Notes under the pieces: generated by a model | The model's database searches: none | What the model was told of the DNA's origin: nothing | What the model saw: only the letters and a program-made list of their open reading frames with translations | Translations under genes and position numbers: made by a program | Part shown: positions 1 through 7,642 of the stretch, in pieces | How positions within the stretch are numbered: position 1 is the first letter of the stretch | Layout of the letters: each line of letters begins with the position of its first letter | NCBI RefSeq assembly: GCF_030817215.1 | Contig: NZ_JAUSZA010000001.1 | Span: 7,600,501 to 7,664,500 of the forward strand | Source of the DNA: Paenibacillus sp. V4I3 | GTDB taxonomy: Bacteria > Bacillota > Bacilli > Paenibacillales > NBRC-103111 | Direction: 5' to 3' | Length of the DNA stretch: 64,000 nt

Positions 1-359
1 ATTGAACCCGGTTGCTTGATACGACTCTTCCGTACCATAGGTCGAGATCGCAACACCGATTTCTTTACCTGCTGTTTTAGTGCCATCCGGACCATAGGCC
101 CAGCCGTATAGCAAGACGGAATCAAACCACTTTTTGAGTAATGGCGGTGTGCTGTACCAATAAAGCGGATATTGAAAAATAATCCGGTCATCGCTTCAAT
201 CAATTGCTGCTCTCTAACAACATCGATATTCTCGTCTGGGTACGATTTATATAATTCATGAATCGTGATATCGCCATGCTTTTGCAATTCCTCCACCCAT
301 GCTTTATTCCAATTGGATGCGTCGATGTTCGGGTGAGTAACGATTACTAAAGTTTTCAT
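1..359 (-). pseudogene. NAD(P)H-quinone reductase-like fragment, frameshifted (copy A)
   Basis: This is a second copy of the flavodoxin-fold oxidoreductase found intact at 2757-3299. The start codon is at 357-359 and the gene runs off the left edge of the window. Aligned to the intact copy it is nearly identical, but near position 191 it lacks one base. That shifts the frame after about 56 codons, so the product would be truncated. The family (MdaB/KefF/YwrO-like) reduces quinones with NAD(P)H and FMN. I infer a recently inactivated duplicate; a sequencing error at the single base is the main alternative. Confidence 0.8.
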
Positions 360-730
360 TTTATTTGCTCCATTTCATCATTGTTTTTAGGATCTTTTTT
401 AATTTACGGACAGGTTTCCTGCATGATTTTCATTTGTTTATTGAAAATCTTTCTTGCTTGTTAACTAAGGGTCCATCAAGTTCTGAGATTCGTTTTACTT
501 CAATCCATTCAGGATCGTTGCGGAAACGATCGTAGTTAAGGTTACGCATTTCCATATTGGCATGCTCAACAACATAATAAAGACGGTTATTTGCTTCATT
601 TAAATCTTCCCAGAATTGCGTCACTTTCATACCATAATTCATAAATAATTGAACAACATGATCTCTTAACCTTTCTTGGATAACCTTCATCTTATCTAGA
701 TTTACATCATAAACTCGCAGCTCATATAAT
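1..730. repeat. Direct repeat copy A (partner 2940-3691)
   Basis: Bases 1-730 align collinearly with 2940-3691 and differ only by scattered substitutions and small indels. Each copy holds the end of a NIPSNAP gene followed by the start of the oxidoreductase gene. Similarity stops at the start codon region of the NIPSNAP gene (about 730 here, 3691 in the partner). The two copies are about 2.9 kb apart in the same orientation, which indicates a segmental duplication. Confidence 0.85.
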
Positions 731-903
731 ATCCAAGTGTTTGTGAGGCGAATAGCCCGTGGACATTTACTTGATTCGTCCACAACTACCCAAAAATTAG
801 TTACCTTCATGTCATGCTTAGCAAAAGTTCTTATCGTATCATTCCGAAACCGATCCAGTATCGCTTGCATGCGGTCGGGAACCACTTGGTAAATCCGCAG
901 TTC
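430..903 (-). pseudogene. Chimeric NIPSNAP-family remnant
   Basis: The reading frame 430-885 is open from a GTG, but it joins two pieces. Its first ~40 residues match the N-terminal half of one NIPSNAP domain (MQAILDRFRNDTIRTF). It then continues, after a short linker, into a nearly complete second NIPSNAP domain starting YELRVYDVNLDKM. The first half continues upstream as ELRIYQV to 903, where an in-frame TAA (904-906) replaces the normal start. In the intact relative (3370-3693) the second domain begins with its own ATG, which here has become ATA. I read it as a recombinant, probably non-functional, copy. NIPSNAP proteins are small ferredoxin-fold proteins of poorly defined role. Confidence 0.65.
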
Positions 904-1008
904 TTATATTGGGTTTATCCTATGTCTGTCTATTAGGGGTAACTTTTCGTCAATTTGTTATTTCGGCATAGACGCTTAATCACGCCCTCATTATCAACCA
1001 TCTAGCGA

Positions 1009-1245
1009 TTACTTCCTCTTATCAGCAAGCTGATGTCGATACTCCAACACAGGCAGTCCGCCCCAACCCCAATTCTCGGTGTCAACCTCTTCGATAACTA
1101 CGAAGGTAGATTCTAAAGGCTTTTTCAGAACGTTTAGCAAAAGCTCGCTGGCCCCTTTAATAAGCGCCGCCTTTTCTTCCGCTGTGACAGACTCACGATC
1201 TGGTGCGGTGCCCTCACGGGTCACTTGAATCGTAACGATCGGCAT
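1009..1245 (-). CDS. 4-oxalocrotonate tautomerase family protein
   Basis: The product has 78 residues and starts MPIVTIQ. Family members remove Met1 so that Pro1 becomes the catalytic base for keto-enol tautomerisation. The segment VVIEEVDTENWGWGG is typical of the short tautomerase family (PF01361-like) and the length fits. A GGGAGA ribosome binding site sits six bases before the ATG. It follows the SDR gene ending at 1299 and is probably in the same operon. The substrate is unknown; the context suggests detoxification or catabolism of an electrophile or aromatic. There is no sign of damage. Confidence 0.85.
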   Translation of the reverse strand: MPIVTIQVTREGTAPDRESVTAEEKAALIKGASELLLNVLKKPLESTFVVIEEVDTENWGWGGLPVLEYRHQLADKRK

Positions 1246-1298
1246 GGATATTCTCCCTATTCAAATTAGATTTGTTTTGTATCTACTGTTGCATTTGC

Positions 1299-2036
1299 TT
1301 AGTGACCAGCATTCTGTCCGCCATCAACATAAAGGATCTCACCAGTTACGAAGTTGGCTGAATCCAGATATAAGACTGCTTCGACGATATCATGTGACTC
1401 GCCCATACGTCCCATAGGATGCAATTTAGCTAGAGCATCGTGCGATTCAACAGGGTGCATTGGTGTTTTAATTACCCCAGGTGAGACTGCATTCACCCGA
1501 ATTCCTTTGGAAGCATACTCAATTGCTAATGATTTCGTCGCCGATTTCAGACCGCCCTTCGTCAATGAGGCGAGTACGGAAGGAACGGCAACCGACGGTT
1601 GGTCAACCAGACTCGTCGTGATGGTAATAATGTGTCCCGTTCCTTGTTTAAGCATCTCAGCTACCGCACGTTGAGTAACATGGAAGAAGCCGACGACATT
1701 CGTGGATAAATATGTTTCAAAGTCCTCTTCTGAATACTCCGTAAATGGCTTGGACATGAAAATTCCTGCATTATTAACTAGCGTATCGATGCGTCCATAG
1801 TGAGCCAAACTTTCGTCGATTAAGCGCTGCGCGGTCTTAGGATCTGAAACATTTCCGGCAACATACCGCACTTGTTTTCCTGTAGGATCGATTTCTTTTG
1901 CAGCTTCAGCCAACACTTGTTCGCCGCGTCCATTGATGACTACATTCGCTCCTAGATTCACCATCTCAATCGCCATGGCTTTCCCAAGACCGCTGCTTCC
2001 GCCAGTTATCACAAATACTTTTCCTTGAATATCCAT
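1299..2036 (-). CDS. SDR-family oxidoreductase lacking the catalytic Tyr (paralog 1)
   Basis: The product has 245 residues with a classical short-chain dehydrogenase fold. It has the nucleotide-binding TGGSSGLG (11-18), NNAG (88-91), Ser142, Lys160 and the C-terminal PGVIKTP. The position of the active-site Tyr (four residues before Lys160) is Ala156, so the usual YxxxK motif is absent. It is closely similar to the SDR at 3754-4500, which has the same change. The ATG is preceded by AAGGAG. It lies between a DsbA-like gene and a tautomerase. NAD(P) binding is likely, but normal dehydrogenase chemistry is doubtful; the substrate is unknown. Confidence 0.85.
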   Translation of the reverse strand: MDIQGKVFVITGGSSGLGKAMAIEMVNLGANVVINGRGEQVLAEAAKEIDPTGKQVRYVAGNVSDPKTAQRLIDESLAHYGRIDTLVNNAGIFMSKPFTEYSEEDFETYLSTNVVGFFHVTQRAVAEMLKQGTGHIITITTSLVDQPSVAVPSVLASLTKGGLKSATKSLAIEYASKGIRVNAVSPGVIKTPMHPVESHDALAKLHPMGRMGESHDIVEAVLYLDSANFVTGEILYVDGGQNAGH

Positions 2037-2127
2037 GTGTTATTTCTCCTTATGAATTTCTAATTATGAAGAATAAATTAAGCGTAATGAATCTTATTAT
2101 TGCCCTAAACCGTTTTTAACTCGTGCC

Positions 2128-2760
2128 TTAATTATTTTCAAACAATTTAATAAATTCATTAGGAGATTGTAGTCCAGATAAGCTGATCTCCTCATTAATT
2201 ACAAAGTAAGGAACCCCTCTGATCCCCAGCTTTTGCGCATTACGTTGTCCTAATTCAACTTTTTCAATACCGTCGCCTTTAATAAGCCGCATTTTGAGTT
2301 CAGCAGCATCATCAGTGATTCCGTTTGCTCTTGCTATTTCCACAAGTTCATCCACATTACCAATATCGATGCCATTTTCAAAATAAGCCGTATATATCTT
2401 CTCAATCAATTGCTCTTGCAAGTTCTCTGGCGTAATAGCTATTAACTGATGGGATAAGGTAGTATTCGGTGTATATTTCACAATATCCATATTAAAGTTA
2501 AGACCGAATTGAGCACCGGCTTCGTTATACTGCCTCATTCTTGCTTCGAATTGAGGAACCCCTCCTAATCTGCCAATCATAACCTGCCGATAATCTTCTC
2601 CTTCAAGACGAATACCAGGATTAATCTGAAAAGCATGCGAACGAACGGTTGCCTTAGTGCCTTCTGGTAATTGTTTCAAAGCGGTTTGCAGACTGGTAGT
2701 TCCCATACGACACCAGGGACACATCGTATCCATATAAACATCAATCATCAATTTTTTCAT
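2128..2760 (-). CDS. DsbA-family thioredoxin-fold oxidoreductase (FrnE-like)
   Basis: The product has 210 residues with an N-terminal CPWC redox motif (residues 14-17, in MCPWCRMG), an alpha-helical insertion and the cis-Pro loop RGVPYFVIN near residue 182. This is the layout of the cytosolic DsbA/FrnE group (PF01323), and no signal peptide is visible. Members act as disulfide oxidoreductases or isomerases, often in oxidative stress. The start codon overlaps the stop of the upstream quinone-reductase-like gene (ATGA overlap), so the two are translationally coupled. A C-terminal fragment of a close paralog lies at 15367-15530. Confidence 0.85.
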   Translation of the reverse strand: MKKLMIDVYMDTMCPWCRMGTTSLQTALKQLPEGTKATVRSHAFQINPGIRLEGEDYRQVMIGRLGGVPQFEARMRQYNEAGAQFGLNFNMDIVKYTPNTTLSHQLIAITPENLQEQLIEKIYTAYFENGIDIGNVDELVEIARANGITDDAAELKMRLIKGDGIEKVELGQRNAQKLGIRGVPYFVINEEISLSGLQSPNEFIKLFENN

Positions 2761-3299
2761 GATTCAACCACAATTGGCTTTACCGTTTTAATATGATTAA
2801 TATAATCGATGCTGCTCTGTGCTAATCGTTCATCCGTAACGATAGAAGTGTCGTTTAGTGAAAAGTGAGGCAGATAAGAGGCACTAATAAAATGAGCAAG
2901 TGCTTCTATAGGTCGCAATATTTCTCGGAGGGTAAAGCGATTGAACCCGGTTGCTTGATACGACTCTTCCGTACCATAGGTCGAGATCGCAACACCGATT
3001 TCTTTACCTGCTGTTTTAGTGCCATCCGGTCCATAGGCCCAGCCGTATAGCAAGACGGAATCAAACCACTTTTTGAGTAATGGCGGTGTGCTGTACCAAT
3101 AAAGCGGATATTGAAAAATAATCCGGTCATGCGTTTCAATCAATTGCTGCTCTCTAGCAACATCGATATTCTCGTCTGGATACGATTTATATAATTCATG
3201 AATCGTGATATCGTCATGCTTTTGCAATTCCTCCACCCATGCTTTATTCCAATTGGATGCGTCGATGTTCGGGTGAGTAACGATTACTAAAGTTTTCAT
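2757..3299 (-). CDS. NAD(P)H-dependent oxidoreductase, flavodoxin fold
   Basis: The product has 180 residues starting MKTLVIVTHPNIDASNWNKA. It has the phosphate-binding start of a flavodoxin-like fold, the FQYPLYWYSTPPLLKKWFD signature and a KTAGKEIGVAISTYG segment typical of the NQO1/MdaB/YwrO/KefF family (PF02525). The expected reaction is two-electron reduction of quinones with FMN. It is coupled to the DsbA-type gene by a 4-bp overlap and follows a NIPSNAP gene. A frameshifted duplicate lies at 1-359. The regulator is unknown. Confidence 0.88.
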   Translation of the reverse strand: MKTLVIVTHPNIDASNWNKAWVEELQKHDDITIHELYKSYPDENIDVAREQQLIETHDRIIFQYPLYWYSTPPLLKKWFDSVLLYGWAYGPDGTKTAGKEIGVAISTYGTEESYQATGFNRFTLREILRPIEALAHFISASYLPHFSLNDTSIVTDERLAQSSIDYINHIKTVKPIVVES

Positions 3300-3691
3300 T
3301 TTATTTGCTCCATTTCATCATTGTTTTTAGAAATCTTTTTTAATTTACATACAGGTTCCTGCATCATTTTCATTTGTTATCGAAAAATGATACGTTTTTC
3401 ATAAATATACTTTCTTGCTTTTTAACTAAGGGTCCATCAAGTTCTGAGATTCGTTTAACTTCTATCCATTCAGGATCGTTGCGGAAACGATCGTAGTTAA
3501 GGTTACGCATTTCCATATTGGCATGCTCAACAACATAATAAAGACGGTTATTCGCTTCATCTGAATCTTCCCAGAAATGCGTCACTTTCATATCATGATT
3601 CATAAATAATTGAATAACATGATCTCTGAACCTGTCTTGGATAACCTTCATCTTGCCTGGATTTACATCATAAACTCGCAGCTCATATAAC
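2940..3691. repeat. Direct repeat copy B (partner 1-730)
   Basis: This is the intact member of the duplicated block. It covers the NIPSNAP gene body and the 5' part of the oxidoreductase gene, including the roughly 70-bp intergenic stretch between them, which is also conserved in copy A. Confidence 0.85.
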
Positions 3692-3693
3692 AT
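3370..3693 (-). CDS. NIPSNAP-family protein
   Basis: The product has 107 residues starting MLYELRVYDVNPGKMKVIQD. This is the opening beta-strand and helix of the NIPSNAP domain (PF07978), followed by the HFWEDSDEANNRLYYVVEHA strand-loop. I chose the ATG at 3691-3693 because AAAGGAG lies just upstream; the frame is open 15 codons further but has no ribosome binding site there. It lies between SDR paralog 2 and the quinone-reductase gene in an apparent operon. Function is not established for bacterial members; a role in handling reactive carbonyls or quinones is inferred from neighbours only. Confidence 0.85.
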   Translation of the reverse strand: MLYELRVYDVNPGKMKVIQDRFRDHVIQLFMNHDMKVTHFWEDSDEANNRLYYVVEHANMEMRNLNYDRFRNDPEWIEVKRISELDGPLVKKQESIFMKNVSFFDNK

Positions 3694-3753
3694 CTTTTCC
3701 CTACTCCTTTTATGAATCCAGTATTTGTCCGCATTCAAAAGATTATTAACGGC

Positions 3754-4500
3754 TTACCACTGTCCGGCATTTTGACCGCCGTCGACATGAAGAATCTCTC
3801 CAGTCACGAATTGAGCGGATTCCAGATACACAATGGCGTCAACAATATCCTGAGCCTCGCCCATTCGGCCCATTGGGTGCAATTTAGCCAAAAAGTCGTG
3901 TGTCTCTACTACCGAATGCATCGGCGTTTTGGTGATCCCTGGCGCGACTGCGTTCACCCGAATGCCCTTGTCCGCATACTCAATCGCCAGCGATTTCGTT
4001 GCCGCGTTCAAGCCTCCTTTGGTCAGTGCGGCAAGTACGGATGGCACGGCTTTAAGGGGCTGCTCTGTGGTTCCGCTTGCCGTGATGTTGACGATGTGGC
4101 CGGAACCCGCCTTCAGCATCTCGGTCAGCGCACGCTGAGTAACTTGGAAGAATCCTGCCACATTGATGGAAAGTACCGATTCAAAATCAGCTTCAGTGAA
4201 GTCCGTGAATGGTTTCGCTATAAAAATACCGGCATTGTTCACCAGTGTGTCGATACGTCCAAAGCGCGAAAGTGCTTCGCCAATTAAGCGTTCAGCTATT
4301 TGGGGATCTGAAATGTCGCCGGCAACATATGCCACATGCGTGCCTGTCGGATCGATTTCATTTGCAGCCTCAACCAACGCTTGTTCGCGGCGGCCATTAA
4401 TGACCACATTGGCTCCTTGTTTCACCAGTTCAATTGCTGCTGCTTTTCCAATACCGCTGCTTCCACCTGTAATTACTGCTACTTTATCTTGAACACTCAT
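3754..4500 (-). CDS. SDR-family oxidoreductase lacking the catalytic Tyr (paralog 2)
   Basis: The product has 248 residues, with TGGSSGIG (11-18), NNAG (88-91), Lys161, and Ala157 in place of the catalytic Tyr, as in the paralog at 1299-2036. The C-terminal half (GGLNAATKSLAIEYADKG and PGITKTPMH) is typical of this SDR branch. It is the first gene of the cluster, with AAAGGAG before its ATG and a perfect CTACCT/AGGTAG inverted repeat at 4519-4536 just upstream. Cofactor binding is probable; substrate and reaction are unknown. Confidence 0.87.
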   Translation of the reverse strand: MSVQDKVAVITGGSSGIGKAAAIELVKQGANVVINGRREQALVEAANEIDPTGTHVAYVAGDISDPQIAERLIGEALSRFGRIDTLVNNAGIFIAKPFTDFTEADFESVLSINVAGFFQVTQRALTEMLKAGSGHIVNITASGTTEQPLKAVPSVLAALTKGGLNAATKSLAIEYADKGIRVNAVAPGITKTPMHSVVETHDFLAKLHPMGRMGEAQDIVDAIVYLESAQFVTGEILHVDGGQNAGQW

Positions 4501-4518
4501 TTCTCTATTCTCCTTTAT

Positions 4519-4536
4519 CTACCTATTAAAAGGTAG
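4519..4536 (-). promoter_or_regulatory. Inverted repeat, candidate operator of the redox cluster
   Basis: The arms CTACCT and AGGTAG are perfectly complementary around a 6-base AT-rich centre. The site sits about 20 bases before the SDR start, overlapping the leader. A closely related copy followed by the same AT-rich flank occurs at 15319-15336 beside the dsbA fragment. Conservation of the palindrome between two duplicated loci suggests a repressor site (for example HxlR/MarR type). No regulator gene is adjacent here. Confidence 0.5.
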
Positions 4537-4557
4537 TTTTTATTTTAAAAAATATCA

Positions 4558-4585
4558 GATCTTCTGATCTGCTCATTCATCATAC
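4558..4585 (-). terminator. Possible terminator after the membrane-protein gene
   Basis: Read on the minus strand, AGATC-AGAA-GATCT is followed by TATTTTTT. The stem is short (5-6 bp), so termination efficiency is uncertain. It would separate the gene at 4647-5546 from the SDR-led cluster. Confidence 0.4.
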
Positions 4586-4646
4586 AATGATTCTGTTATC
4601 CTGCATAATACAGAATAATGATGTCGGGCATCTCAAATTCAGATAT

Positions 4647-5546
4647 CTAAACTTTGTTGTTTCTGAACTGACGGTATGCTGCAGAAATACACATCAAAAC
4701 TCCTGTTGTAACAAAGACACCAACTGGAAAACCCCAGGTCCCCCATACTGTGAATATAAGTGGCATCAACGAGACACCAAATGCAACAGGAACAGGTGCT
4801 TTAAACAAATTACAAAGAATGAGTGTAATCAAAACATTAACGACACCAACCCAAATGATTGAACCTGCCAACAAGTGATAGACTCCGACTGAAAGAATAG
4901 CCGTTATCGTCAATACCGCTAAACGGGGTGGAATCAATTTCCAAGTGAATTTCTCAGCATGAAACACCTCAAAAATCAGGGCAAATACAGGTGGAACTAC
5001 TAAAACTTCTAGTCTTGTAGAGAATGCCAGCCCAATCCAAAGAGCTAAAACAATGGTTATGATAACCGTATCCGTTTTCTTTCGAAAATTCTGCGGACCA
5101 CCAGACAACTTTTCTGGATTTCTCAATCTAAAAGCAGCCAACATAATCACAAACGTAAAAACAGCAGTTGTGATTGCAAAAACATAGTCATGTAGACCTA
5201 AAAAGATCGGCAGCAATGTAGCAGGAATCGTTGGTCCAAAATTGACGCGAAATATATGCATTAGAATGACAATAATCACAAGACCAAACAAAATTTTCGG
5301 CAGAGGCATTAGGGACAAATCGTTCAAAGAGGTGCCAATGAATGCACCTAATGTTGGGGAAAGCCACAGGTGAACCGGCTTCTTCATCCAATGCGGTACA
5401 GGAAACACCATAACCCCCATGGCCATACCAGCAATTTCTGGGAAGAGTATATCCTTTTGTTGTAGAACTACAGCAGCAACAAGCATAAGAATGACTAAAA
5501 TGTATGCTGATAAAAAACTTCTGGATTTTAGGATATTCCAAATCAT
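4647..5546 (-). CDS. Multi-pass membrane protein of unknown function
   Basis: The product has 299 residues starting MIWNILKSRSFLSAYILVIL. The ATG at 5544-5546 is chosen because AAGGAG lies ten bases upstream; the frame is open 22 codons further with no such site. It has about ten hydrophobic segments with short loops and one basic cytoplasmic loop around residues 145-160 (NPEKLSGGPQNFRKKTD). I do not recognise a named family with confidence; HPP-like or permease-like proteins are possibilities. It is followed by a weak terminator and is not obviously part of the redox operon. Confidence 0.75.
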   Translation of the reverse strand: MIWNILKSRSFLSAYILVILMLVAAVVLQQKDILFPEIAGMAMGVMVFPVPHWMKKPVHLWLSPTLGAFIGTSLNDLSLMPLPKILFGLVIIVILMHIFRVNFGPTIPATLLPIFLGLHDYVFAITTAVFTFVIMLAAFRLRNPEKLSGGPQNFRKKTDTVIITIVLALWIGLAFSTRLEVLVVPPVFALIFEVFHAEKFTWKLIPPRLAVLTITAILSVGVYHLLAGSIIWVGVVNVLITLILCNLFKAPVPVAFGVSLMPLIFTVWGTWGFPVGVFVTTGVLMCISAAYRQFRNNKV

Positions 5547-5752
5547 TTCAATCGTTCTCCTTGTCGAGACCAGTCCATTACTATGACGAAAATGTACTGA
5601 TTCCTTTGTCATTTGAGATTTCAGTTCAATCCTTAATAGGCTTGTTCAAAATCGTTATCGATATCGACGTTCTGACTCTTGAATTGGATAATCATACGTA
5701 TTATCCGTTGACAAATGGATTTTATACGCCTACCATCCCTTATTACGCGATC

Positions 5753-6448
5753 CTACATAATGACTCGATTCTTAAAATCCTGAAAAGATTGTGCATACTT
5801 CCTCAATCTTTCGGGAATCTCCTCCATATTTTTGCAATAAACGGCCTGTAAATAACGGGACAAGTTCGTTACTTTCTCTTCCACAAGGACCTCGCGTATC
5901 TCAGAAGGTTTTGAAGGCACATCATTTTCCCGCACGATCTCGAATTGGTCTAGTGGCAAAAACATTTGCAAACTTTTTTTATAGGAACAACGAGTTGGGT
6001 AACGAGGTGAGCTTCCCGAATCGTACTTAGACAACTTAACAGTGTCATAGAAGTCACAAAGCAATGAATGTGCATCCAATTGAAGGATAGCAAATGCTTC
6101 ATCTGGTTCTCTTCTTGAATAAATCTCCAGCATTTTTTGACAATCTCTTTGCGTCGGCCAAAAAAATACGTGCTGATCCAGATAATTATGAAATTGCCGA
6201 TGAGTTGTTTTTGCATCCATAACTTGATCTGCAATTCGTAGATGAGCGTTTGCTATAAAAACATTTCCGTGAAAATGAATTTCTCTACTCACTATCCGTC
6301 TTTCATTCGATAAAGTAGGATCAACCTTATTACATGAATACAAAGCATCGAGATGCACAATTGAAGGCAAATTTCGGACTCTCGTAAAATGAAATAATGA
6401 CTTCCTTTTTGAACTATTCGTTATTTTTTTTACAACTGAATCATTCAT
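5753..6448 (-). CDS. DUF7002-like protein (possible ADP-ribosyl-transferase-like fold)
   Basis: The product has 231 residues starting MNDSVVKKITNSSKRKSLFH. I use the ATG at 6446-6448, which has AGAGG nine bases upstream, instead of an upstream in-frame start lacking one. The motif LFHFTRVRNLPSIVHLDALYS near residue 18, followed by a basic strand and VFFWPTQRDCQKMLEIY around residue 98, resembles the DUF7002 family. Members share the HFT...NL.SI start seen in DarT/ART-like proteins. It has no signal peptide or membrane segment. It lies directly after a LysR gene. The family assignment is from memory of the pattern; the activity is unknown. Confidence 0.6.
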   Translation of the reverse strand: MNDSVVKKITNSSKRKSLFHFTRVRNLPSIVHLDALYSCNKVDPTLSNERRIVSREIHFHGNVFIANAHLRIADQVMDAKTTHRQFHNYLDQHVFFWPTQRDCQKMLEIYSRREPDEAFAILQLDAHSLLCDFYDTVKLSKYDSGSSPRYPTRCSYKKSLQMFLPLDQFEIVRENDVPSKPSEIREVLVEEKVTNLSRYLQAVYCKNMEEIPERLRKYAQSFQDFKNRVIM

Positions 6449-6471
6449 ACCATGATACCTCTTGTCCGATC

Positions 6472-7395
6472 TCATTTTGCTTCCTGATCGCAATATACTG
6501 TAGGTTCTTCCTTCTTAATAGACTTAATGTAAGAAACAACAATATCGATAAATCCGCTGGCTGCCCGCCCCAAATACTTATCTTTATGATAAACAATCCC
6601 TACTTCTCGGCAGAGCGTTGGGTTTAGGATTGGAATGATGATCAAATCCTCATATTGATACATCTCGATTAATGTTTTAGATAGAATAGTAGACCCCATC
6701 CCAGACCTTACTAAATTAAATAAAGAATCGATCGTTGTCGTTTCAATAAAAGGCTTTAATTCTAGACCTGCATTTTGACAAGTAGAATCAATCAGTTGTC
6801 GGCATCGGTGTGTTTCAGGAAACATCACAATGGGAGTTGTTACTAATTCCTCAAAATTAATTTGAGGGTAGCTGGCCAAAGGATGGTTAGCGGTAGTCAC
6901 GAAAAAGAAAACTTCTCTGTAGAGAGGCTTAATCGCCAATTTATCATGTTCTACAGGTAAAATGGAGATGGCAAAGTCGAGTTCATTTTGCAGGACCCGT
7001 TCAACGACATCTTCATTAGCAATCAACTTTATGCGTATATTCGGATAATTGCGATGATAGTCGGTTAAAAGTGATGAAACGAGTTCATTTAATTCACCCG
7101 GCAAGGCGCCAATCGATAAAGTGCCGCGTTCTACTTTCTGAAGCTCTTGAATTTGCTCGCGTGCACTTGCCAATGATCCTATAGCTTTATGGGATTGCTG
7201 ATACAAGATCATCCCCGCTTCTGTGATCATCGTCTTCTTACCGATTCGATCAAACAATTGAACACCAAGCTCGTTCTCAAGCGCCTTAATTTGATGACTT
7301 AACGTAGGCTGTGTAATTCCAAGCTTATTTGCAGCCCGAGTGAAATGGAGTTCTTCGCAAGTCGTCATGAAATATTCTAGTTGTCTTAATTCCAT
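6472..7395 (-). CDS. LysR-family transcriptional regulator
   Basis: The product has 307 residues. The N-terminal winged helix-turn-helix (MELRQLEYFMTTCEELHFTR, then AANKLGITQPTLSHQIKALE) is followed by a substrate-binding domain from about residue 90. The ATG at 7393-7395 sits nine bases after AGGAGG; the ATG two codons upstream is too close. It is most like the CynR/CzcR group that senses small anions or metabolites. The nearest plausible target is the SLAC1/TehA-type transporter gene upstream (7643-8626). The ligand is unknown. Confidence 0.9.
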   Translation of the reverse strand: MELRQLEYFMTTCEELHFTRAANKLGITQPTLSHQIKALENELGVQLFDRIGKKTMITEAGMILYQQSHKAIGSLASAREQIQELQKVERGTLSIGALPGELNELVSSLLTDYHRNYPNIRIKLIANEDVVERVLQNELDFAISILPVEHDKLAIKPLYREVFFFVTTANHPLASYPQINFEELVTTPIVMFPETHRCRQLIDSTCQNAGLELKPFIETTTIDSLFNLVRSGMGSTILSKTLIEMYQYEDLIIIPILNPTLCREVGIVYHKDKYLGRAASGFIDIVVSYIKSIKKEEPTVYCDQEAK

Positions 7396-7553
7396 CCTCA
7401 TTCACCTCCTGTTTCTTGCTTCACGTAAACATGCCACTAATGGTTGTTATTATTTGTTACTGACAGGAGGACAATACATGCGAAAACCTCACTATCACGA
7501 TAAGGTTTTGAAGTTAACTTGCTGTTTGTCCGATTGATTCTTCTCGTGTTGTA

Positions 7554-7589
7554 ATGAGTCCCTTTCCGATATTTCGAAAAGGGACTCAT
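7554..7589. terminator. Long hairpin between transporter and lysR
   Basis: ATGAGTCCCTTT pairs with AAAGGGACTCAT around a second short CGA/TCG stem, giving a nearly perfect 36-base hairpin. No strong T-run follows on either strand, so it is either a weak terminator of the transporter gene or a processing or stability element. Confidence 0.5.
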
Positions 7590-7642
7590 GACGAACTAAT
7601 TTGTGCACTGTGCACGATTACTACCTTTATTTGAAACCTGAA

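Noticed and set aside
3712..4287. 191-residue plus-strand reading frame opposite the SDR gene
   Set aside because: It lies entirely antisense to a well-supported SDR gene, has no recognisable motif and lacks a ribosome binding site.
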